Numbered from the stretch's first letter, positions 34,056-44,248 are shown. The stretch: DNA of 64,000 nt from Palsa-506 sp963836355 (GCA_963836355.1 CAWIJO010000002.1:1116001-1180000); one strand, 5' to 3'. The notes: generated from the letters alone by a model not told the origin. Program-made: numbers and translations.

Positions 34056-35273
34056 ATGGCGCAGACACGGCATCGTGGCCGGTGGACCCTGGAAGACCGG
34101 TTCGCGTCCGCCTGGCACTACTTGCCGGTCGAGGTACCGCCCGGGGCCTTCGGGCTCCGCGTCGAGCTGGACTATGAGCGGTCCGGCGCCGTCCTTGATC
34201 TCGGCTGTATGAGTCCGGGCGGATTCCGGGGCTGGTCCGGAGGGGCCCGGCGGTCGTTTGTCATCACGGCGGATGCGGCAACCCCCGGGTACCTGCCAGG
34301 CGAGCTAACGGCAGGAACCTGGCAGGTGATCGTGGGACTGCACCAGGTTTCGCCGGACGGGACCGGATACGAGCTAACAGCCGAGGTCACCGCCTCGCCC
34401 GGCGCCCTGCGGCCCGATCCCGTGGCCGGTTCCCCGCTGCTGACGCAGCGGTCGCCGCGCCGTGCGCTGCCGGCCAGCGACGGGCGGCGCTGGCTGGCCG
34501 GCGACCTGCACCTGCACACGATGCACTCGGACGGCGCCCTGCCCGTCGCCGGCGTCGCCAGGCTCGCCGCCGAGCGCGGCCTCGACTTCGCCGCGATCAC
34601 CGATCACAACACCACTAGCCACCATGCGGAACTCCCGGCGGCCGCCGAACGGTACGGCATCACCCTGCTGGCTGGCCAGGAGGTGACAACCGAGGCAGGC
34701 CACGCGAGCGTGCTCGGCGACATTGGCTGGATTGACTTCCGCCAGCCGGCCGATGACTGGCTTACCGCAACGGAGCGGCGCGGCGGGCTGATGTCCATCA
34801 ACCACCCGATCGGCGGGCACGTGAGCTGGACCATCCCGATGCGGCGCAGACCCCACTTGGTTGAGGTCTGGCACTGGAGCTGGGGACTCGACCTGCGCTG
34901 GACCATGCCGCTCGGCTGGTGGCTGGCCTGGGATCCCAGCGCGACTCCGGTTGGCGGGAGCGACTGGCACCGCCCGGGCGCCGATGCCCTGCCTGGAACG
35001 CCGACCACCTGGGTGGAGTGCGCGGGTGACGGCCCGCAGGCGGTGCTTGACGGCCTGCGGGCGGGCCGGACGGCAATCTCCGCCAGCCTGCAGGGGCCGG
35101 TGCTGCTACGACGGGACGGAGAGCTGATCGCGATCGGCGCCGACGGCCTGGTCCTCGCCGGGCCGGCCGGCCCGGCGGCCCGCGTCCGCGGTGAGCTGGC
35201 GGCATTCCCCGGCATGCCCGGGCACCACAGGCTACTCGACCCCATGGGCGCCACCCTCGCGCTGACCGGGTAA
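34056..35273 (+). CDS. CehA/McbA-type PHP-domain metallohydrolase
   Basis: 405-aa protein. An N-terminal beta-rich domain (about 1-145) precedes a PHP domain with the metal ligands in AGDLHLHTMHSDG, ITDHNTTSHH, SINHP and GGSDWHRPG. This layout matches the CehA/McbA family of hydrolases and phosphoesterases acting on carbaryl or phosphodiesters; the true substrate is unknown. Stand-alone gene. Confidence 0.8.
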   Translation: MAQTRHRGRWTLEDRFASAWHYLPVEVPPGAFGLRVELDYERSGAVLDLGCMSPGGFRGWSGGARRSFVITADAATPGYLPGELTAGTWQVIVGLHQVSPDGTGYELTAEVTASPGALRPDPVAGSPLLTQRSPRRALPASDGRRWLAGDLHLHTMHSDGALPVAGVARLAAERGLDFAAITDHNTTSHHAELPAAAERYGITLLAGQEVTTEAGHASVLGDIGWIDFRQPADDWLTATERRGGLMSINHPIGGHVSWTIPMRRRPHLVEVWHWSWGLDLRWTMPLGWWLAWDPSATPVGGSDWHRPGADALPGTPTTWVECAGDGPQAVLDGLRAGRTAISASLQGPVLLRRDGELIAIGADGLVLAGPAGPAARVRGELAAFPGMPGHHRLLDPMGATLALTG

Positions 35274-35854
35274 ACCGCTAGGCGCGGTGGCCCGCTGGAA
35301 CCCGATCGATGTGACAACGAGCGGGTCAGGTGCCGCTCAACTTCACATCGAGCGGGTTGCCCCGCGGGCTGGGCCCGGGTCGCCGTCGTCATCGGCCGGC
35401 TCATCCAGGATGGGTGGGACGGCGGATCGCCGACTATGGTCGCCGCCAGCGCGTCACCGGCCATCTTGCCGCCGACGCTGGCTGGCCAGGCGCAGCGAGT
35501 TGCGGCCGCGATCGCGCCCGGGGTGACCCGGGCCGGTTATCGCCCGCGGCCTGATCGCCTGGACGCAGCTGTTTGGCATGATCAGCTTCGAGCTCTTCGG
35601 CCAGCTGGTCGGGAGCGCCGACCCGAGCAGCGAGTTCTTCGCCTTTGCCGTCGAGCAGATGGCCGACTTCATCGGGCTCTCCTGACGGCCGGCCAGGGCG
35701 ATGGCCGATTGGCAGGCGTCACCGGCACCCGACTATCCGTTTCCGAAGAAGAGCAGTACTGCGAAGGGCTGACCGCCAGGCGCTTATCCTGCACCGCAGG
35801 CAGGTGCTGCCCGCGACGGCCGGGCTAATGGCGTGGCAGGTGGGCCACGCTGGG
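35274..35854. other. Region of decayed sequence
   Basis: No intact gene. It contains a TetR C-terminal remnant (35430-35686) and, next to the hypothetical gene, a short direct repeat of TGGCGTGGCAGGTG (35830 and 35862 region). The rest has coding-like composition without a readable product. Confidence 0.5.
35430..35686 (+). pseudogene. TetR-family C-terminal (WHG domain) remnant
   Basis: Reads LPPTLAGQAQRVAAAIAPGV, then after a frame change near 35535 GLIAWTQLFGMISFELFGQL...FFAFAVEQMADFIGLS and a stop. This is the C-terminal WHG ligand domain of TetR regulators. The DNA-binding half and a start codon are absent. Confidence 0.6.
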
Positions 35855-36592
35855 TCAATGGCGTGGCAGGTGCGCCAGCCGTGCCCGCAGAATGGCTCGG
35901 GCCGACGCCACGTTGGCCGTCTCCGCTGGCTGCTGCGGACACTCGCCGGCGATGACGGCCCGCTCGAGCCTGGCGCGAGCGCTGCCCGGGCTGATCATCT
36001 CGAAGGCAATCTTCGGATCCAGCTGTGACATGGCCCTGGCCCGGGAGAGCACGTTCTCCGCCTCGCCCACCCAGACATCCTTGATCCGCCCGCCGCAGCG
36101 GTGGTCGACGAGCACCGAGACGACATGCCCAGCGGTCCCGTACGCAAAGCTCATCGTCACGGCCTCCTGGGCACCGCGCTGATCGCCGTAGTACCAGCAT
36201 TCGCCGACAGCCGGGACCCCTACCGCCGCCGCCCAGGACGGCCCGGCGACCCCGCGGCCCGCCAGCCGGGCGGCCGCGGACGCAGCCGCCGAACGGAGGG
36301 TGGGCGAGCCCACCGCGCCGAGCGCGCGCAGCAGCGCCAGCGCGGCCGGCGTGCCCGCGGCCTCGGCGGCCGGCACCAGGTCCGCCGCCGCGCCGCTGCC
36401 GCCGAGAGCGGCCAGGATGTCCGAGCCCCACAACTCGGCGTGCAGCGGGCTGGCGATGTCCGCCAGAACCACGCGCGCCTCCATCAGAACAGCGGCGAAT
36501 GCATCCGCTGGCGCGCAGGCGCCGAAGATGGCCTCGGCAGCAATATCGATGGCGAACGGCCCCGGTGGCTCGCCAGGGGACTGCTGGATCAT
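35855..36592 (-). CDS. Conserved actinobacterial hypothetical protein
   Basis: 245-aa protein. The central part is Ala-rich helical; the C-terminal half has a recognisable conserved stretch GECWYYGDQRGAQEAVTMSFAY...VSVLVDHRCGGRIKDVWV, found in unnamed Streptomyces and related proteins (W/YGD..G.QE, LVD...GG..KD). No catalytic motif known. Start ATG 36592 opens the longest in-family frame. It follows nudC on the same strand by 73 bp. Confidence 0.6.
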   Translation of the reverse strand: MIQQSPGEPPGPFAIDIAAEAIFGACAPADAFAAVLMEARVVLADIASPLHAELWGSDILAALGGSGAAADLVPAAEAAGTPAALALLRALGAVGSPTLRSAAASAAARLAGRGVAGPSWAAAVGVPAVGECWYYGDQRGAQEAVTMSFAYGTAGHVVSVLVDHRCGGRIKDVWVGEAENVLSRARAMSQLDPKIAFEMISPGSARARLERAVIAGECPQQPAETANVASARAILRARLAHLPRH

Positions 36593-36665
36593 GCGGGCAT
36601 CCTGCCATGGCTGACGGCCGCATCGGCCCGGATCGCGGGATCACGCGGATTCCGGCCCGGCTTCG

Positions 36666-37844
36666 TCACCAGGCGCCGGGAAGTTCCGCCCCGTACCAGG
36701 ACTCGATGATCCGGTGCGCGATCGACACCGGCGGTGGCAGCAGCAGCTCACCCGCGGCGACGCTGGCCCGCAATTCCGCCCGGGAGAACCAGTGGGCCTC
36801 GACGATCTCGTCGGCATCGACCCGGATGGCCTGGCCACCATCGGCCAGCGCGCGGAAGCCGAGCATCAGGCTGTGCGGCATCGGCCATGGCTGGCTGCCG
36901 AGGTAGCGGACCTGGCCGACGCTGATGCCGGTTTCCTCAAGCACCTCACGGGCGACAGCCTGCTCGGCGGACTCTCCCGGCTCCACGAAGCCGGCCAGAA
37001 TCGATACCCGGTGCTCCGGCCATCGCGCGTTGCGCGCCAGCAAGCAGCGATCGGCCGGATCCGTGACCAGCATGATCACTGCTGGGTCGAGCCGGGGAAA
37101 GTGCTCGCTACCGTCAGCCGGGCAGCGCCGCGAGTGCCCGGCGGTGCCAGGCTCGGTGACTGTGCCGCAGCGCGAGCAGTGGGTGCTAACCGAGTGCCAG
37201 TTGGCCAGCGCAACCGCATGCGTCATCAGCCCGGCGTCCCGGTCGCCGAGGAGCTGGCCGACCGAGCGCAGGCTAGCCGGACGGACGCCGGGGCCGGCTG
37301 TCCGGCTAGCCTTCGAGTCCGCCATCCGGTATGCCTCTGAGCCTGCCGCGGCCTCCTTGCCCGCCGCCGAGCCAGCCGGGCCCGTCCTGTTCGCCGTATC
37401 CGCCTTCGAGTTATTCGTCTCCGAAGCTGGCAGCGGGCCGAGAACGCCGAAATACGCCACCCCGGCAGCATCGACGCCTAGCAAGAACCGCACGCCAGCC
37501 GGAGCCTCGGCAGACGGCACGAAGACAAGGTCCGCGCCGCCGTCCGCGCCGAACCGGGTCAGCGCCTGGCCGTCATCGACGACCAGCACACGGGTACCGG
37601 GCTCGGCCCAGGCGGCGTCAAGCCAGGCGTTGTCCATACGGCGCTCCGCCGACCGGTCGACGGCGCTGCGGGCCAGCGTGAGCGTGCCGAGGCTCCCGGC
37701 GGCCTCGCTGCTGCCCGGGGCGCCCGCCGTGCCCGGCCCGGCCGCGCCTGTATCGCCGGCGAGCCCACCCGGCCCGGTTAGCGCCGCGTCATCCGGGTCG
37801 GCGTGGTAACCCTCCTCCGCGGATAGACCAGCGGCATCGTTCAC
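36666..37844 (-). CDS. nudC: NADH pyrophosphatase (Nudix) NudC
   Basis: 392-aa enzyme splitting NAD(H) to NMN(H) and AMP, and decapping NAD-capped RNA in family members. The zinc ribbon is CSRCG...RCPADGSEHFPRLDP (about 235-260), the Nudix box GFVEPGESAEQAVAREVLEETGI (about 290-312), and the NADH motif SQPWPMPHSLM. It is longer than E. coli NudC because of an N-terminal acidic/Gly-rich leader and a linker with duplicated Lys/Ala segments (about 155-190). ATG 37844 overlaps the dipeptidase stop by four bases. Confidence 0.92.
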   Translation of the reverse strand: MNDAAGLSAEEGYHADPDDAALTGPGGLAGDTGAAGPGTAGAPGSSEAAGSLGTLTLARSAVDRSAERRMDNAWLDAAWAEPGTRVLVVDDGQALTRFGADGGADLVFVPSAEAPAGVRFLLGVDAAGVAYFGVLGPLPASETNNSKADTANRTGPAGSAAGKEAAAGSEAYRMADSKASRTAGPGVRPASLRSVGQLLGDRDAGLMTHAVALANWHSVSTHCSRCGTVTEPGTAGHSRRCPADGSEHFPRLDPAVIMLVTDPADRCLLARNARWPEHRVSILAGFVEPGESAEQAVAREVLEETGISVGQVRYLGSQPWPMPHSLMLGFRALADGGQAIRVDADEIVEAHWFSRAELRASVAAGELLLPPPVSIAHRIIESWYGAELPGAW

Positions 37845-39325
37845 CGCGCCGCCGCCAGGTCCCCGGCTGCCGCGGCGAGCTCGTCCCAGAGGTAGGCGAC
37901 CGCCTCCGCTCCCTTCAGCAGCAGCGCCTTGTCGACCTTCTCATTCGGGGCGTGGATGCGATCTTCATCCAGGCCTACCCCGACGAAGACCAGCGGTGCC
38001 GCCAGGATGTCGGCCAGGTCAGCTTCCGGCCCGCTGCCGCCTTCCCTGGTAAACAGCACCGGACTGCCGAAAGCACGCCGCAGGGCGCGCCGCGCCGCCT
38101 GCACGGCCGGCGAGTCGGCCGGCGAGAAGCACGCGCGGACGCCAGGACCGCTGACGGTCACCGTCGCCTTGATTCCCGGCGGCGTCCGCTTCGCGACGTA
38201 CTCGCGCAAGGCGGCCGCCACGTCGGCGGGCTCTTGCCGGGCGACCAGCCGGAAGGACAGCTTCGCATGCGCATCGCGCGGGATGATGGTCTTGCCGCCC
38301 GGCCCGGTGTGGCCGCCCCACATGCCGTTGACCTCGGCGGTCGGCCGCGCCCAGATCCGCTCCAGCGTGCTGAAGCCGGCCTCGCCTGTCGCGGCGCCGC
38401 TGTGACCAGCCTCGGCGAGCCAGGCCTGCTCGTCGAACGGCAGCTGGCCGAACCCGTCGCGGTCCTGGCCGGAAAGCGGAGTCACGTCGTCGTAGAACCC
38501 GGGCAGCGTCACGCTGCCGTTGTCGTCATGCAGGCCTGCCAGCATGTCGGCAAGCGCGTGCAAGGGGTTGGGCACGCCGCCGCCGAAGGAGCCGGAATGC
38601 AGGTCCCGCTCCGGCCCGGTCACGTCAATCTGCGCGTCGATCACGCCGCGCATGCCTACGCACATCGACGGAACGTCCGCGGCCCACATGGACGTGTCGG
38701 TGACGACGATCACGTCGCAGCTTAGCTCGTCCCGCCGGCTCCGCAGCAGCTCGGCAAGATGCGGCGAGCCGGACTCCTCTTCGCCCTCGATCAGCAGTTT
38801 GAGGCTGACCGGCGGCGCGTCCCGGCCGCCTGCCGCCAGGCAGGCCCGCACGCCCAGCGCGTGGAACAGCACCTGTCCCTTGTCGTCGGAGGCACCACGC
38901 GCCAGCAACTGGCCATCCCGCTCGGCTGGCTCGAACGGCGGCGAATCCCATTCATCGAGCGGCTCCACCGGCTGGACATCATGGTGACCGTAGACCAGCA
39001 CGACCGGTGCGCCCGGATCGGCCGCCGGCCAGTGCGCGAAGACGGCCGGCAGTCCCGCCGTGCCGCCGCGCTCCGCAGGCTCGCCAGCCGGCCCCCTAGC
39101 GCTAGCTTGCGCCGTCGGGTGGCCGGAGCCGGTATCGCCGCCCGTCTCCCAGACCTCGGCCACCGGGAAGCCGGTCTCCCGCAGGTGGCTGGCCAGCCAG
39201 TCGGCGGAGCGGCGGACATCGGCATGCCGCCCGGGGTCAGCCGAGATCGAAGGGATAGCCAGCCACTGCTTTAGCGCACCGAAGAACTCAGGCGCGCTGC
39301 GGTTGATATAGCCACGGACGTCCAT
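37841..39325 (-). CDS. M20-family dipeptidase
   Basis: 494-aa zinc metallopeptidase of the CNDP/PepV-like M20 group. Motifs: VLVYGHHDVQP (His/Asp), ARGASDDKGQVLFHALGV (bridging Asp), LIEGEEESGSPHL (catalytic Glu-Glu pair), DTSMW, a GPERDLHSG lid motif, and a late FVGVGLDEDRIHAPNEK (last metal His). All metal ligands are present, unlike the M20 remnant at 11019-12006. It hydrolyses dipeptides in the cytosol. Upstream of nudC with a four-base overlap. Confidence 0.9.
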   Translation of the reverse strand: MDVRGYINRSAPEFFGALKQWLAIPSISADPGRHADVRRSADWLASHLRETGFPVAEVWETGGDTGSGHPTAQASARGPAGEPAERGGTAGLPAVFAHWPAADPGAPVVLVYGHHDVQPVEPLDEWDSPPFEPAERDGQLLARGASDDKGQVLFHALGVRACLAAGGRDAPPVSLKLLIEGEEESGSPHLAELLRSRRDELSCDVIVVTDTSMWAADVPSMCVGMRGVIDAQIDVTGPERDLHSGSFGGGVPNPLHALADMLAGLHDDNGSVTLPGFYDDVTPLSGQDRDGFGQLPFDEQAWLAEAGHSGAATGEAGFSTLERIWARPTAEVNGMWGGHTGPGGKTIIPRDAHAKLSFRLVARQEPADVAAALREYVAKRTPPGIKATVTVSGPGVRACFSPADSPAVQAARRALRRAFGSPVLFTREGGSGPEADLADILAAPLVFVGVGLDEDRIHAPNEKVDKALLLKGAEAVAYLWDELAAAAGDLAAAR

Positions 39326-39608
39326 GCGCTAAGACCTGCCTCCTCGCGACAACGATCCAGACTCTAGCGAGCGGCGCACGGCGGCAGCTTGCCTGGCGGC
39401 GCTGTCAGTGCCAGGCTATGGATGCGCCCGGCCCGGCCAGGCACTAGCGAGACGCGGTAAGCGCCGAGGCGGAACCTGGCGTAACGGGACTTTTCGTGCG
39501 GCCCGGCCCGGACCGCATGGCTTTCCTCATCGCCGCAGGCCAGCAATAGCGGCACGGTTGACCGGTAAACCGCTTGTCACCCCGCGTTCATCTGTAAAGT
39601 TTCTCTCC

Positions 39609-40604
39609 ATGGGTTGGAAAGAGCCAGTCAATTCGTTGCTGGGGCGAACCATCGGATATCAGCTGACGAGGCCCCCTGGGCACCGGGCGAGGATACTGCC
39701 ACCGCCGGTCAGCGGCCGGATGCTGGTTCGCCCGATCTTCATCTTCTCCCCCGCCCGCTCCGGCTCCACGCTGCTGCGCGCGATCCTCGGCAGCCACACG
39801 CAGTTGTACGCGCCGCCAGAACTGCCGCTCAAGCATATGACGGTCCAGGCGGAGACGAAATGGATCCAGAAGTCCATGTGGGCCCTCCAGCTGACCAATG
39901 AGGAGCTTGACCACCTGCTGTGGGACCGCGTGCTTGCCGACACGCTTGCCCGCAGTGGCAAGCAGGTCATCGTGATCAAGACGCCGAGCAACGTGCTGAT
40001 CTGGTCCCGGATCGCCGAATGCTGGCCCGATTCCCGGTTCATCTTCCTGCTGCGCCATCCAGCGGCTGTGATCGCCTCGCTGCAGGCGTCCTGGGACATC
40101 AACTGGCAGGCGGCCGGTTCCGGCAGCCCGGAGAAAGTCACCGCCAGGTCGCTCAGGTACATGCGCAAGGTCGAGGAGGCCCGGCACGGGCTGGCCGGCC
40201 ACACCGTTCGATACGAGGACCTGACCACCGACCCGGAGACGACAGTCCGCCAGCTCTGCGGCTTCCTCGAGGTACCCTTCCAGCCCGCCATGCTGGACTA
40301 CGGCGATTTCGCTGACCTTCGCATCTCGCCTGGCCTCGGCGATGCTTCAAAGAACATCCGCTCTGGCCGCATCCAGCCCGGCACGCCACCCCCGCGATCC
40401 GGCGAGATCTCCCCCGCGGTCGCCAAGATGTGCGCCACGTGGGGCTACCGCCAGCCCGACGGCCAGCCCTACCAGACCGCCGGGTCGCCGGAGTGGGAAG
40501 CCGCAGGTCAGCCAGCACCGGACGATGAGCACGACGACCTGGCGGATGCGGACTTCGGCCCAGTCCAGGCCCGGCACGAGCAACAGCCGTCCGACCAGCA
40601 CTGA
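39609..40604 (+). CDS. Sulfotransferase family protein
   Basis: 331-aa PAPS-dependent sulfotransferase-like protein. PIFIFSPARSGSTLLRAIL is the 5'-phosphosulfate loop (SxRSGSTLL), IKTPSN and FIFLLRHPAAVIASL form the 3'-phosphate region, and VRYEDLTTDPETTVRQLCGFL is the conserved acceptor-side motif. The C-terminus is an acidic low-complexity tail. Start ATG 39609 lacks a strong ribosome site; frames open further upstream carry no similarity. The acceptor is unknown; lipid or carbohydrate in relatives. Confidence 0.82.
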   Translation: MGWKEPVNSLLGRTIGYQLTRPPGHRARILPPPVSGRMLVRPIFIFSPARSGSTLLRAILGSHTQLYAPPELPLKHMTVQAETKWIQKSMWALQLTNEELDHLLWDRVLADTLARSGKQVIVIKTPSNVLIWSRIAECWPDSRFIFLLRHPAAVIASLQASWDINWQAAGSGSPEKVTARSLRYMRKVEEARHGLAGHTVRYEDLTTDPETTVRQLCGFLEVPFQPAMLDYGDFADLRISPGLGDASKNIRSGRIQPGTPPPRSGEISPAVAKMCATWGYRQPDGQPYQTAGSPEWEAAGQPAPDDEHDDLADADFGPVQARHEQQPSDQH

Positions 40605-40627
40605 GGCCGTGCCCCGGGTGGCCCGCG

Positions 40628-43600
40628 TTAGCGGGCAAGCGGGATGTCCTCGATCAGCGCGGTCAGGCCGGCCAGGTCAAGCAGGTCCGCTGGGCGGACC
40701 GTGGCGCCATCCCGGACGTAGTAGAACGCGGCCCGTACCTGGCCTACCGGCACGCCAGCCAGGGCTGCCCAGGCGAGCCGGTAGGCCGCCAGCTGGACCG
40801 CCACCGCGCGGCCTTCGGCGGCCGATCCTGGCTGCCGCCCCGTCTTCCAGTCGACCACGTCGAAAACGCCGTCCGGCGAGTCGGCGAATACCGCGTCGAT
40901 CCGGCCCCGTACCAGCCGGTCGCCGATCAGCGTCTCGAACGGCACTTCGACCTCGGCAGGCCACCGGCCGGCCCACTCGCCGCCCTCGAATCGCTCTTGC
41001 AGCACGGCAAGTTCCGGATCGGCGGCCGTGTCCGGATCGTCATCGGCGGCGCCGGGCAGCTCGCCGGGGTCGATGAGCCGCTGCGGCCCGAACCGCTCCT
41101 CCAGCCAGCGGTGGAACGCAGTGCCGCGGTGCGCGTGCGGCGCGGGCGGCCGCGGCATCGGGCGCCGGACCTGCCGGGCTAGCTCGCCGGGGTCCCTGGC
41201 CATGGTCACGAGCGACGACACCGGAAGGCGGCGTGGCAGCGACACAGCCGTGGCCTGTTCGGCCCGGCGCTGTTCCCGCTCGGCGAGCAGCAGGCTGGCG
41301 TCTGTCGCCCAGGCCGCGATCATCGTCTGGTCGGCGTCGCTGAGTACGGCTGCGGCTGCAGCGGAAGCCTGGGCTGGGACGGCCGAACCTGGGGAGGCCG
41401 CGGCTTTGGCTGCAGCGTCGGAATCGGCTGCGTCGGAGGCAGTCGCGTCGGCTGAGGCAGCGGCGCTGCTAAGGGCTGCGGCAGCGGCGCTGCTAAGGGC
41501 TGCGGCGCTGGAGGCCGCGGCTGGGGCACTAGAGCCTGCGGCAGCGGCGGCCGAGGCAGCTGCCGCCGCGATCGCCTCGTCCACTAGCGCCGCCGCCTCG
41601 CGGACCGCGTCGTACCGGGCACCGCGAGGAACGGCCGGCCACCAGGCGGCGGCCGGCTCGACCAGCGCGGGATTCTCCGCGTCCGGCTCCGGCGGCAGCG
41701 CCCAGCAGGCCACGGTGCCTGCGCCGGACTCGCACGCGGCCCGGATTTCGGTCAGGAAGACGGACGGGCCGAGCCTGGACGTGCCATTTCCCCACCAGAA
41801 TCCGGTACAGCCCAGCCAGAAGGCGGCCCTGGTCGCCCCGACATAAGCCAGCCGGCGTTCCTCGGCGAGGTCGCGTTCTCCGCACGCGGCGCCGAAATCG
41901 GCCAGCGCCCCGGTATCGAGCCCGGTCAGGCCAGGCAGGTCAGCGGTATCGCCCCGGAGGCCGAACGGGAGCAGCCGCGGATTCTCCGTCCACCGCGTGG
42001 TCACCCGCGGCCTGGCCGGGAACATGTGCGCCTGCGCGCCGTCCGCGAGACCGGGTATCACCACGGCGGCCCACTGCAAGCCCTTGGCCGCATGAACGGT
42101 CGCCAGCTTGACCGAGTCCGCCTCGCCGACCCGGCCCGCCTCCAGGCCGAATTCCTCGTCCTCAGCGGCCGCCAGGTAAGCAAGGAACGCGCCAAGCGTG
42201 GGCTCCTGCTGGTCCCCGGCGAACGCAGCTGCGGCGTCGGCGAACGCGTCCAGGTCAGCATGCGAGGCGGCCGGGTCGCCGTCCGGGCGGGCCGATACCT
42301 CGATATCGAGCCCGAGCGTGCGCTCAACCTCGCCGACCAGTTCGGGCAGCGGCCGCGCAACATGGCCGCGCAACGCCCGCAGCTCCGCGGCCAGCGCGGA
42401 AAGCCGGCCGTATCCGACGGCTGAGTAGGCCGCGGGCTCGCCGATATCGTCCAGCGCCTCCACCAGGCTGCCTGGATCCGCGGTGAAATCGGTCACCGCC
42501 TGGGCCAGCACATCGGGATCCGGGCTATCCGCCGACGCTACCCGAGCCCGGGCCGGGGTCCTGGCCAGTGCCGCGAGCGCACGGGAACGACGGCCGAGCG
42601 CGACCAGGTCCCGCGGCCCGATCCGCCAGCGCGGCCCGGTCAGCAGCCTGGCCAGGGCATCTGCCGCGCCCGGATCGTGCATCACCCGGAGCGTCGCGAC
42701 GACATCCTGCACCTCTGGGACGGTGAGCAGCCCGCCGAGCCCGACCACCTCGACTGGGATGCCGCGCTCCTCGATCGCGGTCCGGAGCGCGGGGAACTGC
42801 GCGCGCTTGCGGCACAGCACGGCGATGTCGGACGGGCGCACGGCGTCGGCCCGGCCGTCCGGCCATGGACTGCCATCCGGCGCGGTGCCGGGCGGGAGGG
42901 TGAGCAGCCGCGCGATCTGGCCGGCCACCCACTGCGCCTCGTCCGCCGCGGTTTCCAGCAGCGCGCAGACAACCTCACCCCGCCCCGCCCGGCCGGGTGG
43001 GGCGACCAGCCGGGGCACGCCCGGCCCGGCCGCTCGCAGCCCTTGCTGCAAGGCGGCGGCCGCGTCCAGGACCCGCCCGGTGTTGCGGAAGCTGGTGGAT
43101 AGCTGCCGCACCGGCGCCGGGCCACCGCCCCGGGGCGGGAAGTCCGCGGCAAACCGGCGGAGGTTCCCGGCGCTGGCGCCGCGCCAGCCGTAGATCGACT
43201 GGCACGGATCGCCGACCGCGGTGACCGGATGCCCGCCGCCGAACAGCGCCCGCAACAGCACCAGCTGCGCGTGGCTGGTGTCCTGGTACTCATCGAGGAG
43301 CACGACCTGATAGCGGGCCCGCTCGGCCGCACCCACCGCCGGGTGGTTGACGGCAATGCGGGCGGCCAGCGCCATCTGGTCGCCGTAGTCGATGACCTCC
43401 CTGGCCGCCTTGGCCGCGGAATAGGCGGCGACCAGCGGCAGCAGCTGCTCGCGGGCCCGCTGGCATTCGATGATCCGGTGCGCAAGCGCGTTGGGCCGGG
43501 GTAGCTCGGCTAGGCGGCTGGCCAGCCACTCCCCCGCAGACCGCACGTCAGCGGGCCCGCGCAAGTGCTCGGCCAACTCGCCAGAGAGGTCGAGCACGGC

Positions 43601-44248
43601 GGCAGTGACGGACGCGGGAGTCCAGCCGATCGCGTCCATCGGCCCGTCATAGGACGCAACTACCCGCGCTGCTAGCTGCCAGGCGACCGCCGGTGTGATC
43701 AGGCGCAGCGACGGCTCAAGTGCCTCGCGCAGCGCGTGATCAGCGACCAGCCGGCCCGCGTAGGCGTGGTAGGTGGAGACAACCGGGTCACCAAGGAGAT
43801 CATCGGCGGACTGCGGGCCAGCCCCGGTGGTCCCGGCACCCCCGGAAGCAGCGCCAGCACCGCCGGAGGCCAAGCCAGCACCGCGCAGGCCGTCCAGCCG
43901 GATCCGCACCCGCTGGGCGAGTTCAGCCGCGGCCTTCCTGGTAAACGTGAGCCCAAGTACCCGCTCTGGCCGGACCATGCCGTTCGCTACCAGCCAGACG
44001 AGGCGGGCCGCCATCGTCTCGCTCTTGCCGGAGCCAGCGCCGGCGATCACCGCCACCGGGCCGGGTGTCGCCGAGATGACCGCAGCCTGCTGCGCGGTGG
44101 GCTCCGCGGCGCCCAGCAGCCGGGCGAGCTGGGCCTGCCCGTACCGGCCGGGCGCCGGGCCAGGCCAGCCGGGCCGCACCGGGCCGGGCTGGCTCCGGCC
44201 GTCCTGGCTCCGGCCGTCCTGGCTCCGGCCGTCCTGGTGCCCGGTCAC
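40628..44248 (-). CDS. adnB: AdnB-type UvrD helicase-nuclease subunit
   Basis: 1206-aa ATP-dependent DNA helicase with a C-terminal RecB-like nuclease, partner of AdnA in double-strand-break end resection. Walker A GAGSGKSET near 70, motif Ia LTFTRKAAAELAQRV, motif II VLLDEYQDTSHAQ, motif III GDPCQSIYGWRGA, motif V VKLATVHAAKGLQW and motif VI RLAYVGATRA are visible. The nuclease carries VFDVVDWKTGRQPG (catalytic Asp...Lys). Two oddities: N-terminal QDGRS repeats (15-bp units, 44189-44233) and a poly-Ala/Ser insertion of about 80 residues (41340-41590) between helicase and nuclease. Overlaps adnA by four bases. Confidence 0.88.
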   Translation of the reverse strand: MTGHQDGRSQDGRSQDGRSQPGPVRPGWPGPAPGRYGQAQLARLLGAAEPTAQQAAVISATPGPVAVIAGAGSGKSETMAARLVWLVANGMVRPERVLGLTFTRKAAAELAQRVRIRLDGLRGAGLASGGAGAASGGAGTTGAGPQSADDLLGDPVVSTYHAYAGRLVADHALREALEPSLRLITPAVAWQLAARVVASYDGPMDAIGWTPASVTAAVLDLSGELAEHLRGPADVRSAGEWLASRLAELPRPNALAHRIIECQRAREQLLPLVAAYSAAKAAREVIDYGDQMALAARIAVNHPAVGAAERARYQVVLLDEYQDTSHAQLVLLRALFGGGHPVTAVGDPCQSIYGWRGASAGNLRRFAADFPPRGGGPAPVRQLSTSFRNTGRVLDAAAALQQGLRAAGPGVPRLVAPPGRAGRGEVVCALLETAADEAQWVAGQIARLLTLPPGTAPDGSPWPDGRADAVRPSDIAVLCRKRAQFPALRTAIEERGIPVEVVGLGGLLTVPEVQDVVATLRVMHDPGAADALARLLTGPRWRIGPRDLVALGRRSRALAALARTPARARVASADSPDPDVLAQAVTDFTADPGSLVEALDDIGEPAAYSAVGYGRLSALAAELRALRGHVARPLPELVGEVERTLGLDIEVSARPDGDPAASHADLDAFADAAAAFAGDQQEPTLGAFLAYLAAAEDEEFGLEAGRVGEADSVKLATVHAAKGLQWAAVVIPGLADGAQAHMFPARPRVTTRWTENPRLLPFGLRGDTADLPGLTGLDTGALADFGAACGERDLAEERRLAYVGATRAAFWLGCTGFWWGNGTSRLGPSVFLTEIRAACESGAGTVACWALPPEPDAENPALVEPAAAWWPAVPRGARYDAVREAAALVDEAIAAAAASAAAAAGSSAPAAASSAAALSSAAAAALSSAAASADATASDAADSDAAAKAAASPGSAVPAQASAAAAAVLSDADQTMIAAWATDASLLLAEREQRRAEQATAVSLPRRLPVSSLVTMARDPGELARQVRRPMPRPPAPHAHRGTAFHRWLEERFGPQRLIDPGELPGAADDDPDTAADPELAVLQERFEGGEWAGRWPAEVEVPFETLIGDRLVRGRIDAVFADSPDGVFDVVDWKTGRQPGSAAEGRAVAVQLAAYRLAWAALAGVPVGQVRAAFYYVRDGATVRPADLLDLAGLTALIEDIPLAR
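44189..44233. repeat. Three 15-bp repeats at the adnB start
   Basis: CTGGCTCCGGCCGTC three times, coding the repeated QDGRS at the AdnB N-terminus. Confidence 0.8.

Noticed and set aside
39364..39555. 63-codon minus-strand ORF between the dipeptidase and sulfotransferase genes
   Set aside because: Open frame with basic C-terminal half but no ribosome site, no family recognised and no useful context.
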